In this document: positions 16,606-24,836 of the stretch, piece by piece
Position numbering within the stretch: the stretch's first letter is position 1
How the letters are laid out: the number at the start of each line of letters is the position of its first letter
Assembly: GCA_022511425.1 (NCBI GenBank)
Contig: JAFLRO010000011.1
Coordinates: 1 to 46,690, forward strand
Direction of reading: 5' to 3'
From: Acetatifactor sp.
GTDB taxonomy: Bacteria; Bacillota; Clostridia; Lachnospirales; Lachnospiraceae
DNA length: 46,690 bases
Position numbers and translations under genes: made by a program
Notes under the pieces: model-generated
The model's database searches: none
Seen by the model: the letters and a program-made list of their open reading frames with translations, nothing else
Told to the model about the DNA's origin: nothing

Positions 16606-17304
16606 ATGAGTAATTATGATGTAAAGCAGGAGGTCACGGACAAATACTCTCTGCGGGGCCGGGTATTCCATCGGCTGAGGGAGGACATCCTGAGCGGAAA
16701 ATATGCGGAGCATGAGGAACTGAAGGAAATGGCCATCGGTGAGGAGATGGGGGTCAGCCGTACTCCCGTCAGGGAGGCGTTCCGGCAGTTGGAGCTGGAG
16801 GGTTTGATTCAGATCATTCCCAATAAGGGAGCTTATGTCACCGGTATCACGGAGAACGATGTGAAGGATATTTATATGATCCGTTCCCTGCTTGAGGGAC
16901 TATGTGCCCGGTGGGCCACGGAGCATATCACAAAGGAACAGATGGAAGAGATGGAGGAAAATGTGTACCTGGCGGAATTCCATGCCGGAAAAGGCCATAT
17001 GGAGCAGTTGGCGGAGCTGGATAACCGTTTCCATGATATCCTCTATGAGGCTTGTGACAGCAAGATTCTGGAACATCAGCTGAAGGACTTTCACCAGTAT
17101 GTGCTGCGGGTCAGAAAGAAGACACTGGCAAATGCCACCCGAGGGAATAAATCCAACGAGGAGCATAGGATGATCATGGAAGCTATTCGTGATAAGAATG
17201 GGGATCTGGCGGAGCAGCTGGCTCATCAGCACATGATCAACGCCTATGAGAACATGGTGAAAAACGGCCTGCATGAAATCTACCAAAGCAGCAATAATGA
17301 ATGA
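16606..17304 (+). CDS. GntR-family transcriptional regulator (FadR/FCD type)
   Basis: A 232-residue regulator. The N-terminal winged helix-turn-helix (about 18-84) has the GntR signature MGVSRTPVREAFRQLELEGL and the wing IIPNKGAYV. The C-terminal helical FCD ligand-binding domain (about 92-218) contains the Asp/His residues that usually bind a metal and a carboxylate effector. GGAGAG lies before the ATG. It sits between the probable citrate synthase and isocitrate dehydrogenase genes. It is the obvious candidate to bind the palindrome in the operon promoter, perhaps responding to citrate or 2-oxoglutarate; the effector is a guess. Confidence 0.92.
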   Translation: MSNYDVKQEVTDKYSLRGRVFHRLREDILSGKYAEHEELKEMAIGEEMGVSRTPVREAFRQLELEGLIQIIPNKGAYVTGITENDVKDIYMIRSLLEGLCARWATEHITKEQMEEMEENVYLAEFHAGKGHMEQLAELDNRFHDILYEACDSKILEHQLKDFHQYVLRVRKKTLANATRGNKSNEEHRMIMEAIRDKNGDLAEQLAHQHMINAYENMVKNGLHEIYQSSNNE

Positions 17305-17415
17305 AGTGAGCAAGCGCAATCAACGCATAGAGAATAAGAGCATAAGAAGAACTAAAACAGAAGTATAAAGGGAATAAGTATTAGAAAAGCAAAGAAAGTG
17401 AGGAATTGGAAAATT

Positions 17416-18624
17416 ATGGGAAGAATCAAAATGACTACCCCTTTGGTTGAGATGGACGGAGATGAGATGACCAGAATCTTGTGGCAGATGATCAAGGATG
17501 AACTACTCCTTCCCTACATAGATTTAAAGACAGAGTATTATGACTTAGGGCTTGAGAACCGGAATGCCACCAACGATCAGGTGACTGTGGATTCCGCCAA
17601 CGCCACGCTGAAGTACGGCGTGGCTGTAAAGTGTGCCACCATCACGCCCAACGGCGCCAGAATGAAGGAGTATGAGCTGAAGGAGATGTGGAAGAGCCCC
17701 AACGGCACTATCCGGGCAATCTTAGACGGCACTGTATTCCGGGCCCCCATTTTGGTCAAAGGAATTGTACCCTATGTAAAGAACTGGACAAAACCTATCA
17801 CCATCGCCCGTCATGCCTATGGTGATGTGTATAAGAATACGGAGATTAAGGTGCCCGGCGCAGGCAAGGCGGAGCTGGTGTTTACTGCTGAAGACGGCAC
17901 GGAGGTGCGGGAGCTGATTCATGAGTTTAAAGGTGCAGGTATTCTCCAGGGCATCCACAATACGGAGAAGTCCATCTCAAGCTTTGCAAGGGCTTGCTTT
18001 GCCTACGCGGTGGACACAAAGCAGGATCTGTGGTTTTCTACAAAGGATACTATCTCCAAGAAGTACGATCATACCTTCAAGGATATCTTCCAGGAGATTT
18101 ATGACACGGAGTACAAGGAGAAATTTGAGGAGCTGGGCATTGAGTATTTTTACACGCTGATTGATGATGCAGTAGCTCGGGTAATTCGTTCCGAGGGAGG
18201 ATTTATCTGGGCCTGCAAGAATTATGACGGGGATGTAATGAGTGATATGGTAGCAACGGCTTACGGCGATTTGTCCATGATGACCTCTGTGCTGGTGTCC
18301 CCCAGCGGTGTGTATGAGTATGAGGCAGCTCACGGAACTGTGCAGCGCCATTATTATAAGCACCTGAAAGGGGAGGAGACCTCCACCAACTCTATCGCAA
18401 CCATCTTTGCCTGGACAGGAGCGCTGAAAAAGAGGGGAGAGCTTGACGGAAATACAGAGCTGTCTGCATTTGCCGAGAAGTTGGAGCAGGCCTGCATCAA
18501 GACCGTGGAAGACGGCAAGATGACAAAGAGCCTTTCTCTGATTTCGACCTGCGAGAATCCGGTAATCCTGAACAGTCTGGACTTTATTAAAGCAATCAGA
18601 GAGACATTGGATCATATGCAATAA
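17416..18624 (+). CDS. icd: NADP-dependent isocitrate dehydrogenase
   Basis: A 402-residue enzyme of the dimeric, eukaryote-like NADP-IDH subfamily. It oxidatively decarboxylates isocitrate to 2-oxoglutarate and makes NADPH. Characteristic segments are [13 protein letters not shown] at the N-terminus, [16 protein letters not shown] for isocitrate binding, [25 protein letters not shown] with metal-binding Asp residues, and [16 protein letters not shown] at 17398 is in frame, but ATG 17416 follows AGGA and gives the usual family N-terminus and length. It is the third gene of the operon; no aconitase gene is in the window, so citrate-isocitrate conversion must be encoded elsewhere. Confidence 0.96.
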   Translation: MGRIKMTTPLVEMDGDEMTRILWQMIKDELLLPYIDLKTEYYDLGLENRNATNDQVTVDSANATLKYGVAVKCATITPNGARMKEYELKEMWKSPNGTIRAILDGTVFRAPILVKGIVPYVKNWTKPITIARHAYGDVYKNTEIKVPGAGKAELVFTAEDGTEVRELIHEFKGAGILQGIHNTEKSISSFARACFAYAVDTKQDLWFSTKDTISKKYDHTFKDIFQEIYDTEYKEKFEELGIEYFYTLIDDAVARVIRSEGGFIWACKNYDGDVMSDMVATAYGDLSMMTSVLVSPSGVYEYEAAHGTVQRHYYKHLKGEETSTNSIATIFAWTGALKKRGELDGNTELSAFAEKLEQACIKTVEDGKMTKSLSLISTCENPVILNSLDFIKAIRETLDHMQ

Positions 18625-18697
18625 AAGAAAGTATATAGATACACGCTTTGAGACGTCTCGGTTTAAGCGGTCATGGAGCGTACAGGAGGGGGCACAT

Positions 18698-21115
18698 ATG
18701 AAAGGACATATTTCATCAGAATATTTACCAGAAAAAGCTTTCATCATACCTTCGCCAGGAAAGGCTTTCACCGTGTGGGTAAACAGGGTTCTTTTGGCAT
18801 TCCTGTTGTCATGTATTCTGACAGGCTGCGGAAAAGGCACACCCGATGACGAAGACGAAAAGCTGCAATCATCTCCCAAAGAAGAATTTCTTTGGCAACA
18901 GCAGGAACTGGCAGAGGTGACGGACATTACGGACGGAAGTCCTATTTACATTGTGGACTACCAGGAAAGCCTTATCCGGGAACCGGATTTTGAATACGAT
19001 TGGAGGTCCATATATTTCTACGGTCAGGTGAATGATAAGCTCTATATGTTAGGCCAATATGTAAAATTTGATGAATCAGACGATTCCAAGCTGAAGGAGA
19101 GAAAATACTATTGGCACTCCTATGACTTGATTTCCAAGGAAAGACAGTGTACGGAGCTTGCATTTGACATATCGGAGCTGCCGTATTTTTATATTGACGG
19201 CGGAGAGGTGATCGGAGAGGATGAAATAGTATTCTTTTATCCCCATACTGACGGGGAAACTGTGGAAAATTATTATGCAGTATATACGAATGCTCAGGGC
19301 GAGCTGCTCAGGATGCAGGATATTTATCCGGCAATGAAGGAATTCGGAATTGAGCTGGAGGTCGCACTGTCCTTTTCGGGTATGGCATGTGATGGGAGAG
19401 GCTACTTGTATGTATGCGATCCCAAACTACCCCGGGTGGGCGTTATCGATGAGACGGGGGCACTCATAGATACTATGGAGGTAATGGGTGACTATGACAG
19501 CGGTCCCTCCTGTTCTGTGAGAAGTCCGGAAGGAATTCCCATATTTGAGCTGTACAGCACGAGAGAAAAAGAGAGTACGCTGTTCTGGTATGATCCGGAT
19601 AAGTCGGGGATGCATACGCTGACTCGGACTTCGTACATGGGAATGAGCTCAAAGTGTATGAATCAGTATGGCGAGATCTATTTCAATCTGCTGGACAAGA
19701 TCGTTCGTTGGGACACAGCTTCAGGAAAGAGGGAGCGGATTTTTGACTGCAAGAGCAACGGGATTGGAGCGAACAGCTTTATGCTGAGATTACTCACCGA
19801 TTCAGGGGGTAATTTGTACGCGATGGAATTTAGCAGCGGTGCGCTGTGTCTCTATGAATTTTCGGAAAAACCTGTTGAAAAAACCAGCAATATTACCATC
19901 ACAGATTTATGGGGATTATACAATAATGACCTACGAGCTTGCGCTGCAAGTTTTTCCCGTAAGAATCCATCCTGCTATATAGGGTGTGAAGGGCTGGATA
20001 ATAAAGCGGATTATTCAGAAAGACAGGCTTACCGTGACAGGATCATAGCGGAACTCGTGTCGGGGAAAGGACCGGAGATGCTGCTTGTAGATGGCAGTGA
20101 CTTGAAACTCCTTTATGAAAAGGGAGTGCTGGCGGATCTTTCCGATGTGTTCCCGGCGGAGACCAGGGAGCAGATATTTACAAGTATTCTTGAGGCGGGC
20201 ACATTTGATGGGAAATTGGTTGGGCTTGCAAGTTTCTCGAGTATGGAAACAGTCTTTGTGTCGAAAGATGTGTGGACAAAAGATACATGGACGGTGGAAG
20301 AATTAGTGAAATTGGTGGAGGATAGAGGGGGAGAACTGGAATCCATTTTTGTAGGAGAGCTTGATGGTAGTGATGTATTCTATGATATGGCTATGATGGA
20401 TCTTGAGAATACACCTTTCATCGACTGGGACAAAAAGAAATGTTATTTTGACGGTGAGCTTTTCCGGAAGGTTCTTGAACTGTCAATGAAATATAGTAAG
20501 AAAGATGGAGACAGCTCTTTCATGGATGGCAACGACTATTCTGAGAATGAGAGAAAACAGAGAGAGGCTTTGCATAGCGGGAAAGCTCTGGCATATGTCG
20601 ACAATTTCATAACCGGACTTAATTCTTTCAGCCATACCATGGCATTGCTTGGCGAGGACTATTTCTATGTGGGTTTCCCCACTGACAGCGGAAATGGCAG
20701 TTATTTTTACGCCAACACATTTCTGGTAGTAAACAAGGAAGCAAAAAATAAGGATACTATCTATCAGTTTATACAATATTTTTACAATGTGGAAAACCAG
20801 CGCAGCGTCGGCGTCAACACTGTCAGAAAGGATGTCCTGAGCAGCTATGTGGTGTACCCCGACTGGACCACAGGAGCGGAGTTCAGCATGGGAAACGGAG
20901 TTTACGAGGTACTGACTTGTAAGCCGGACGGCACCTCATACCTGGAGGAATATCTGGAGTTTGTGGAAACCTGTGTCAGGCAGCCGCCGGGAACGGAGGC
21001 TGTGAGGAATATTATCCTTGAAGAGGTTGCGTACTACTTCGACGGGGCTAAGGATATTGACAAGACTGTGGACACAATTCAGAGGAGAGTTCAGGTCTAT
21101 CTGGATGAGCAGTGA
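18698..21115 (+). CDS. large lipoprotein: sensor-like N-half and solute-binding C-half
   Basis: An 805-residue lipoprotein. The lipobox LTGC places the lipidated Cys at residue 44, after an unusually long n-region of 30 residues. A strong AGGAGGGGG before the ATG supports this start. Residues about 60-405 are beta-rich with propeller-like repeats (GRGYLYVCDPKLPRVGVID; GGNLYAMEF). Residues about 410-805 resemble an ABC-type extracellular solute-binding protein, with GPEMLLVDGSDLKLLYEKGVLADLSD and FLVVNKEAKNKDTIYQFIQYF. No permease or ATPase genes of a sugar importer are adjacent, so it may serve an importer encoded elsewhere or act as an extracellular sensor. Confidence 0.8.
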   Translation: MKGHISSEYLPEKAFIIPSPGKAFTVWVNRVLLAFLLSCILTGCGKGTPDDEDEKLQSSPKEEFLWQQQELAEVTDITDGSPIYIVDYQESLIREPDFEYDWRSIYFYGQVNDKLYMLGQYVKFDESDDSKLKERKYYWHSYDLISKERQCTELAFDISELPYFYIDGGEVIGEDEIVFFYPHTDGETVENYYAVYTNAQGELLRMQDIYPAMKEFGIELEVALSFSGMACDGRGYLYVCDPKLPRVGVIDETGALIDTMEVMGDYDSGPSCSVRSPEGIPIFELYSTREKESTLFWYDPDKSGMHTLTRTSYMGMSSKCMNQYGEIYFNLLDKIVRWDTASGKRERIFDCKSNGIGANSFMLRLLTDSGGNLYAMEFSSGALCLYEFSEKPVEKTSNITITDLWGLYNNDLRACAASFSRKNPSCYIGCEGLDNKADYSERQAYRDRIIAELVSGKGPEMLLVDGSDLKLLYEKGVLADLSDVFPAETREQIFTSILEAGTFDGKLVGLASFSSMETVFVSKDVWTKDTWTVEELVKLVEDRGGELESIFVGELDGSDVFYDMAMMDLENTPFIDWDKKKCYFDGELFRKVLELSMKYSKKDGDSSFMDGNDYSENERKQREALHSGKALAYVDNFITGLNSFSHTMALLGEDYFYVGFPTDSGNGSYFYANTFLVVNKEAKNKDTIYQFIQYFYNVENQRSVGVNTVRKDVLSSYVVYPDWTTGAEFSMGNGVYEVLTCKPDGTSYLEEYLEFVETCVRQPPGTEAVRNIILEEVAYYFDGAKDIDKTVDTIQRRVQVYLDEQ

Positions 21116-21131
21116 GAACAGACAGAGACAG

Positions 21132-21171
21132 ATGGGAAGCAGGAGCGGATTATTCTGCCAGTGCTTCCCAT
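21132..21171. terminator. possible bidirectional hairpin between convergent genes
   Basis: ATGGGAAGCA (21132-21141) and TGCTTCCCAT (21162-21171) are perfect inverted copies separated by 20 nt. They span the 3' end of the minus-strand ABC-F gene and follow the lipoprotein stop at 21115. No clear U-tract is present on either strand, so the terminator call is tentative. Confidence 0.4.
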
Positions 21172-23117
21172 TCTTCATAGAGCGCTTCCAACTGGAGTTT
21201 GATGTTGCCATGCTCCTTTGCAAGCTCCTGAAGCTTTGAGACCTGTGTGCCGATGGCAGGGTCGGACATTTCTGTGTCAATTTCTTTCAGACGGGTCTCC
21301 AAAGCAGCTATCCGCTCTTCACATTTTTTTAGGTCATTTTCTTTCTTACGAATCCTCGCCTGCTCTTCCTTCTGAGCTTTCCAGTCAAGCTTGTTCTCCG
21401 ATTCGGCAGATGAGGAGGCGAAATCCCTGGCGGTGCCGGTATCGTTTCCTTTTCCGCCAGAGGTTCCCTGAGAGACATCGCTGTTTTTTGAGGTGCCCAA
21501 TGCCGCCATCTGCACATCATGTTTTTCCAGGTAATAGTCGTAATTTCCGATATAGTTCACCAGTCTGTTAGCAGTGAGATCCAGTATCCGGCTGGCAGTA
21601 CGGTTGATAAAATACCGATCGTGTGAGACATAGAGTACTGTTCCCTCATAGCTGTTCAGAGCATCCTCCAGAATCTCCTTGGACATGATGTCTAAGTGGT
21701 TGGTGGGCTCGTCCAGGATCAGGAAATTGGCATTGCCCAACATGAGCTTTGCCAGAGAGACTCTTCCTCGCTCGCCACCACTTAGATCACAGATCCGTTT
21801 GAATACATCTTCTCCGGTAAAGAGGAAAGCAGCCAGAACATTTCGGATTTCCGTATTAGTCAGGGTGGGGTAGTCGTCGGAAATTTCATCAAACAGCGTT
21901 TTTTCGCTGTGGAGTACGTGATGCTCCTGGTCGTAATAACCGATTTCCACATTGGTTCCCAGCCGGAACCTTCCCTTGTCCGGCGGAAGAAGTCTGTTCA
22001 GTATTTTTAGAAGAGTGGTCTTGCCGGTGCCGTTGTCACCGATGATTGCAACATGCTCGCCACGTTTGATCTCAAAGTCTACATTTTCAAAAAGCAGGTT
22101 ATCGCCAAAGGCTTTACCAAGACCTTCCACGGACAGAACATCGTTTCCGCTCTGCCGCTTTGGGGTCAGGGTAAGACGCATGTCATTACGCACCTCGGAA
22201 GGCTTTTCCAACACATCAATCTTTTCAAGCATTTTTTCACGGCTCTCGGCCCGTTTGATAGACTTTTCACGGTTGAAAGAGCGCAGCTTCTCAATGACCT
22301 CTTCCTGATGTTTTATTTCACGCTGCTGATTTAAATAAGCGTTCATTGCCGCAACCCGCAGCTGTTCCTTTTTCACGGCATAGTCCGAATAATTCCCCTG
22401 GAAAGTGGTTGATTTTGTCTGATCGATCTCAATCACCTTTGTAGCGATCCTGTCCAGAAAATACCTATCGTGGGAGACAATGATCACGGCTCCCTTGTAA
22501 TTCAGCAGATAATTCTCCAGCCAGGCAATGGAGTTCATATCCAGATGATTGGTGGGCTCATCCAAAATGATCAGATCCGGATTCTGCAGCAAAAGCTTCC
22601 CCAGAGCCACCCGGGTCTTCTGACCGCCGGAAAGAGTGGAGACAGACTTATCAAACTCATCCTCAGTAAATCCCAGTCCTTTCAGAACCCCCACCAGCTC
22701 ACTCCGATAAATATAGCCGCCCCCTGTCTCAAAAGCATGGGTCAGATTCGAATACTGCCGCATCAAACCATCCAGCCCGGCACCTTCCTCCGTCTGCATA
22801 GCTGCCTCACATTCCCGAATCCGCCGCTCTATATCAATGAGCTCCTGCTTAACAGACAGCAACTCTTCATAGATGCTGTTACCACTATTCACAGCCCCAT
22901 TCTGGGCCAGATACCCCATGGATTTGTCCTTCGAGAGAGTAACAGAACCCGAATCCGCCGCCATTTCCCCAACAACAATACGAAGCAATGTAGTCTTACC
23001 CGCACCGTTAATCCCCACAATAGCAGCCTTCTCATAGTCCTCAATATGAAAACTAACATTTTCCAAAACTTTATTCTCGTTAAATGCCTTTGATATATTC
23101 TGACAAGAGAGTATCAT
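21150..23117 (-). CDS. ABC-F family ATPase
   Basis: A 655-residue protein with two ABC ATPase domains and no membrane domain, the ABC-F architecture that acts on ribosomes. Walker A motifs are GINGAGKTT and GDNGTGKTT, the signatures LSGGQKTR and LSGGERGR, and the Walker B segments LIILDEPTNHLD and FLILDEPTNHLD. A basic/helical interdomain linker contains RSFNREKSIKRAESREKM. A low-complexity Ser/Gly spacer (about 535-565) precedes a C-terminal coiled coil (about 575-655) as in YdiF/Uup-like members. Roles in this family range from translation factor to antibiotic resistance, and this one cannot be assigned. It is transcribed divergently from rex and converges with the lipoprotein gene. Upstream AAAGG supports the start. 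Confidence 0.93.
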   Translation of the reverse strand: MILSCQNISKAFNENKVLENVSFHIEDYEKAAIVGINGAGKTTLLRIVVGEMAADSGSVTLSKDKSMGYLAQNGAVNSGNSIYEELLSVKQELIDIERRIRECEAAMQTEEGAGLDGLMRQYSNLTHAFETGGGYIYRSELVGVLKGLGFTEDEFDKSVSTLSGGQKTRVALGKLLLQNPDLIILDEPTNHLDMNSIAWLENYLLNYKGAVIIVSHDRYFLDRIATKVIEIDQTKSTTFQGNYSDYAVKKEQLRVAAMNAYLNQQREIKHQEEVIEKLRSFNREKSIKRAESREKMLEKIDVLEKPSEVRNDMRLTLTPKRQSGNDVLSVEGLGKAFGDNLLFENVDFEIKRGEHVAIIGDNGTGKTTLLKILNRLLPPDKGRFRLGTNVEIGYYDQEHHVLHSEKTLFDEISDDYPTLTNTEIRNVLAAFLFTGEDVFKRICDLSGGERGRVSLAKLMLGNANFLILDEPTNHLDIMSKEILEDALNSYEGTVLYVSHDRYFINRTASRILDLTANRLVNYIGNYDYYLEKHDVQMAALGTSKNSDVSQGTSGGKGNDTGTARDFASSSAESENKLDWKAQKEEQARIRKKENDLKKCEERIAALETRLKEIDTEMSDPAIGTQVSKLQELAKEHGNIKLQLEALYEEWEALAE

Positions 23118-23148
23118 AGTCTTGCGTACCTTTCATTTTAATGTAATC

Positions 23149-23177
23149 ATTGTACTTTCAATCATTCCAAGTGTCAA
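23149..23177 (-). promoter_or_regulatory. sigma-A promoter of the ABC-F gene
   Basis: On the minus strand TTGACA (23172-23177), a 17-nt spacer and TACAAT (23149-23154) precede the start codon at 23117 by about 30 nt. Confidence 0.85.
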
Positions 23178-23182
23178 ATTAA

Positions 23183-23225
23183 TTGTTAATATCATTTCTA
23201 AGTCCGTTGTTAATATCACTTCTTA
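23183..23225. repeat. two 19-bp direct repeats with TTGTTAA half-sites
   Basis: TTGTTAATATCATTTCTAA (23183-23201) and TTGTTAATATCACTTCTTA (23207-23225) match at 17 of 19 positions, 24 bp apart. They lie just upstream of the ABC-F promoter. Each begins with TTGTTAA, the half-site of the clostridial Rex operator. Confidence 0.65.
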
Positions 23226-23289
23226 ATCACATCAGGCATCGGGGAAAACAAAACTTCTTCACCCATTACTATCGCCCGTGGAATAACAA

Positions 23290-23307
23290 TTGACAAGTTT
23301 TTAACAG
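23290..23307. promoter_or_regulatory. candidate Rex operator overlapping the rex -35
   Basis: TTGACAAGTTTTTAACAG matches the Rex consensus TTGTTAANNNNTTAACAA at 11 of 14 specified positions and covers the -35 and part of the spacer of the rex promoter. An imperfect inverted repeat (AGTTT..AACA/TGTTAAACT) continues to 23319. This fits autorepression. Confidence 0.55.
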
Positions 23308-23318
23308 TTTGTTAAACT
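23290..23318 (+). promoter_or_regulatory. sigma-A promoter of rex
   Basis: TTGACA (23290-23295), a 17-nt spacer and TAAACT (23313-23318). The start would be near 23325, giving a leader of about 75 nt before the TTG at 23401. Confidence 0.75.
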
Positions 23319-23400
23319 GAAAATAATAATTCAGACAAATTTTAAGCTGCTTCGGCTACATAAAAGAATCAAAAACCGCAACAACTTTGGAGGTAACACC

Positions 23401-24048
23401 TTGGAGGAAAAGGAAATTTCACAAGCCGTCATCAGCCGCCTCCCCAGATACTTCAGATACCTGGGAGAGCTGAAAGATGAAGGCGTAGAAAGAATATCAT
23501 CACAGGACCTGAGCGAACTGATGCAAGTAACCGCATCACAGATCCGCCAGGATTTCAACAACTTTGGTGGCTTCGGCCAGCAAGGATACGGCTACAACGT
23601 AGAGTACCTGTACGATGAGATCGGCAAGATCCTGGGACTGGACAAACAACATAACTTTGTGATCATAGGCGCCGGAAACCTGGGACGAGCCCTGGGAAAT
23701 TATATGAACTTTGAGCGCCGGGGATTCATGTTCAAGGGAATGTTTGACCGGGATCCCGAACTGGTCGGCAGGGACGTGAGAGGGATAAAGGTCAGACCCA
23801 TGGAGCAACTGGAAAGCTTTATCCGTGAGAACGATATTGATATTGCAGTCCTGACCATACCGAAGAACAGCGCTGTGGAAGTGGTAGATCGCTTAGTTAA
23901 GACACAGATCCATGCAATCTGGAATTTTGCACATATGGATTTGGATGTACCCGAGGGGATACAGGTAGAAAATGTTCATCTGTCTGACAGTCTGATGAAG
24001 CTGTCATATAATATCAACCGCTACATGAAGGAACGGGGGAAAAGCTGA
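23401..24048 (+). CDS. rex: redox-sensing transcriptional repressor Rex
   Basis: A 215-residue dimeric repressor that leaves DNA when the NADH/NAD ratio rises, controlling fermentation and electron-transfer genes. The N-terminal winged helix domain (about 1-80) contains VISRLPRYFRYL and VTASQIRQDFNNFGGFGQQGYGYNV. The Rossmann domain has GAGNLGRALGNY. TTG is the start codon, 7 nt after GGAGG and giving the family's usual N-terminus; no in-frame ATG fits. A candidate Rex site covers its own promoter. A coiled-coil gene follows after 14 bp. Confidence 0.97.
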   Translation: MEEKEISQAVISRLPRYFRYLGELKDEGVERISSQDLSELMQVTASQIRQDFNNFGGFGQQGYGYNVEYLYDEIGKILGLDKQHNFVIIGAGNLGRALGNYMNFERRGFMFKGMFDRDPELVGRDVRGIKVRPMEQLESFIRENDIDIAVLTIPKNSAVEVVDRLVKTQIHAIWNFAHMDLDVPEGIQVENVHLSDSLMKLSYNINRYMKERGKS

Positions 24049-24062
24049 CAGGGGGAATTTCT

Positions 24063-24764
24063 ATGAGCAAGAAAACGGGAAATTTCAGACAGGATGTATT
24101 TAAACAGGCACTCCAGGGAAAGAATATTCCTATTCTTACACTGGACAATAAATGGTATCGCTTGTTGGATCAGAGGACAAAGGCATCTGTGAAGGGTATC
24201 GAGAAGCAGTTGAATAATCTGCTGAAGCGACAGGGAAAGCTGAACACAGAGCTGGTAGAGATCAGAAAGCTAAAAAAGAAGCTGATGAACGAGATTGTTC
24301 CACTGGTAGATGAAGCTGATCAGCTTGGAGGCAGCAAGGCTCTGGACAAAAAGATCGACCAGAACAAGCGGCTGGTGGAAGAGTGTAACGAGAAGATGGA
24401 GAGCCATAAGAAAGAACTGGAAGAACTGCCGCATCAGATTGAAAAGCTGAACTTCCAGCTGATGCTGATAACGATGGACTGCTGCTATGATACCATGCAG
24501 GAAAATACGGTGGAAATTCAGAGGATTGAGGACTGGGTAAAGGAAATCCGAATTGAATTAAAAAAGCGCCTGGTCCGGAAGCAGGAAATGGAGCAGCAGA
24601 ATAGTGAAATATACTCTTATATGCACGATGTATTTGGTGCGGATGTGGTAGATGTGTTTGATATGCAGTATAACCCTGAGCAAAAGAAACCTGTGATGCC
24701 AAGGAAGAGGAAGAACAGCAGCAAGACTGAGAATGATCAGTTTGCTGACGGGGAAGAGGTTTAG
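24063..24764 (+). CDS. coiled-coil hypothetical protein downstream of rex
   Basis: A 233-residue cytosolic protein. Residues about 10-40 form a compact start (IPILTLDNKWYRLLD). Residues 40-195 are almost entirely heptad-rich coiled coil with many Lys/Glu/Leu (IEKQLNNLLKRQGKLNTEL; KKELEELPHQIEKLNFQL). The tail is basic and then acidic. There is no signal or membrane segment. The 14-bp gap after rex and the GGGGG ribosome binding site suggest co-transcription. I do not recognise the family; conserved linkage to rex would hint at a redox-related structural role, but that is untested. Confidence 0.82.
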   Translation: MSKKTGNFRQDVFKQALQGKNIPILTLDNKWYRLLDQRTKASVKGIEKQLNNLLKRQGKLNTELVEIRKLKKKLMNEIVPLVDEADQLGGSKALDKKIDQNKRLVEECNEKMESHKKELEELPHQIEKLNFQLMLITMDCCYDTMQENTVEIQRIEDWVKEIRIELKKRLVRKQEMEQQNSEIYSYMHDVFGADVVDVFDMQYNPEQKKPVMPRKRKNSSKTENDQFADGEEV

Positions 24765-24784
24765 ACAGCGGAAATGAAACAAGA

Positions 24785-24816
24785 GGACTGCCCTGGGAAG
24801 CCGTGGGCAGTCCTTT
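24785..24816 (+). terminator. possible terminator/attenuator before nnr
   Basis: GGACTGCCC (24785-24793) pairs perfectly with GGGCAGTCC (24805-24813) around an 11-nt loop, followed by only TTTC. It sits between the coiled-coil gene and the AAAGGAGG of nnr, so it may reduce rather than stop read-through. Confidence 0.45.
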
Positions 24817-24836
24817 CATGTAAAGGAGGTCAAGTG

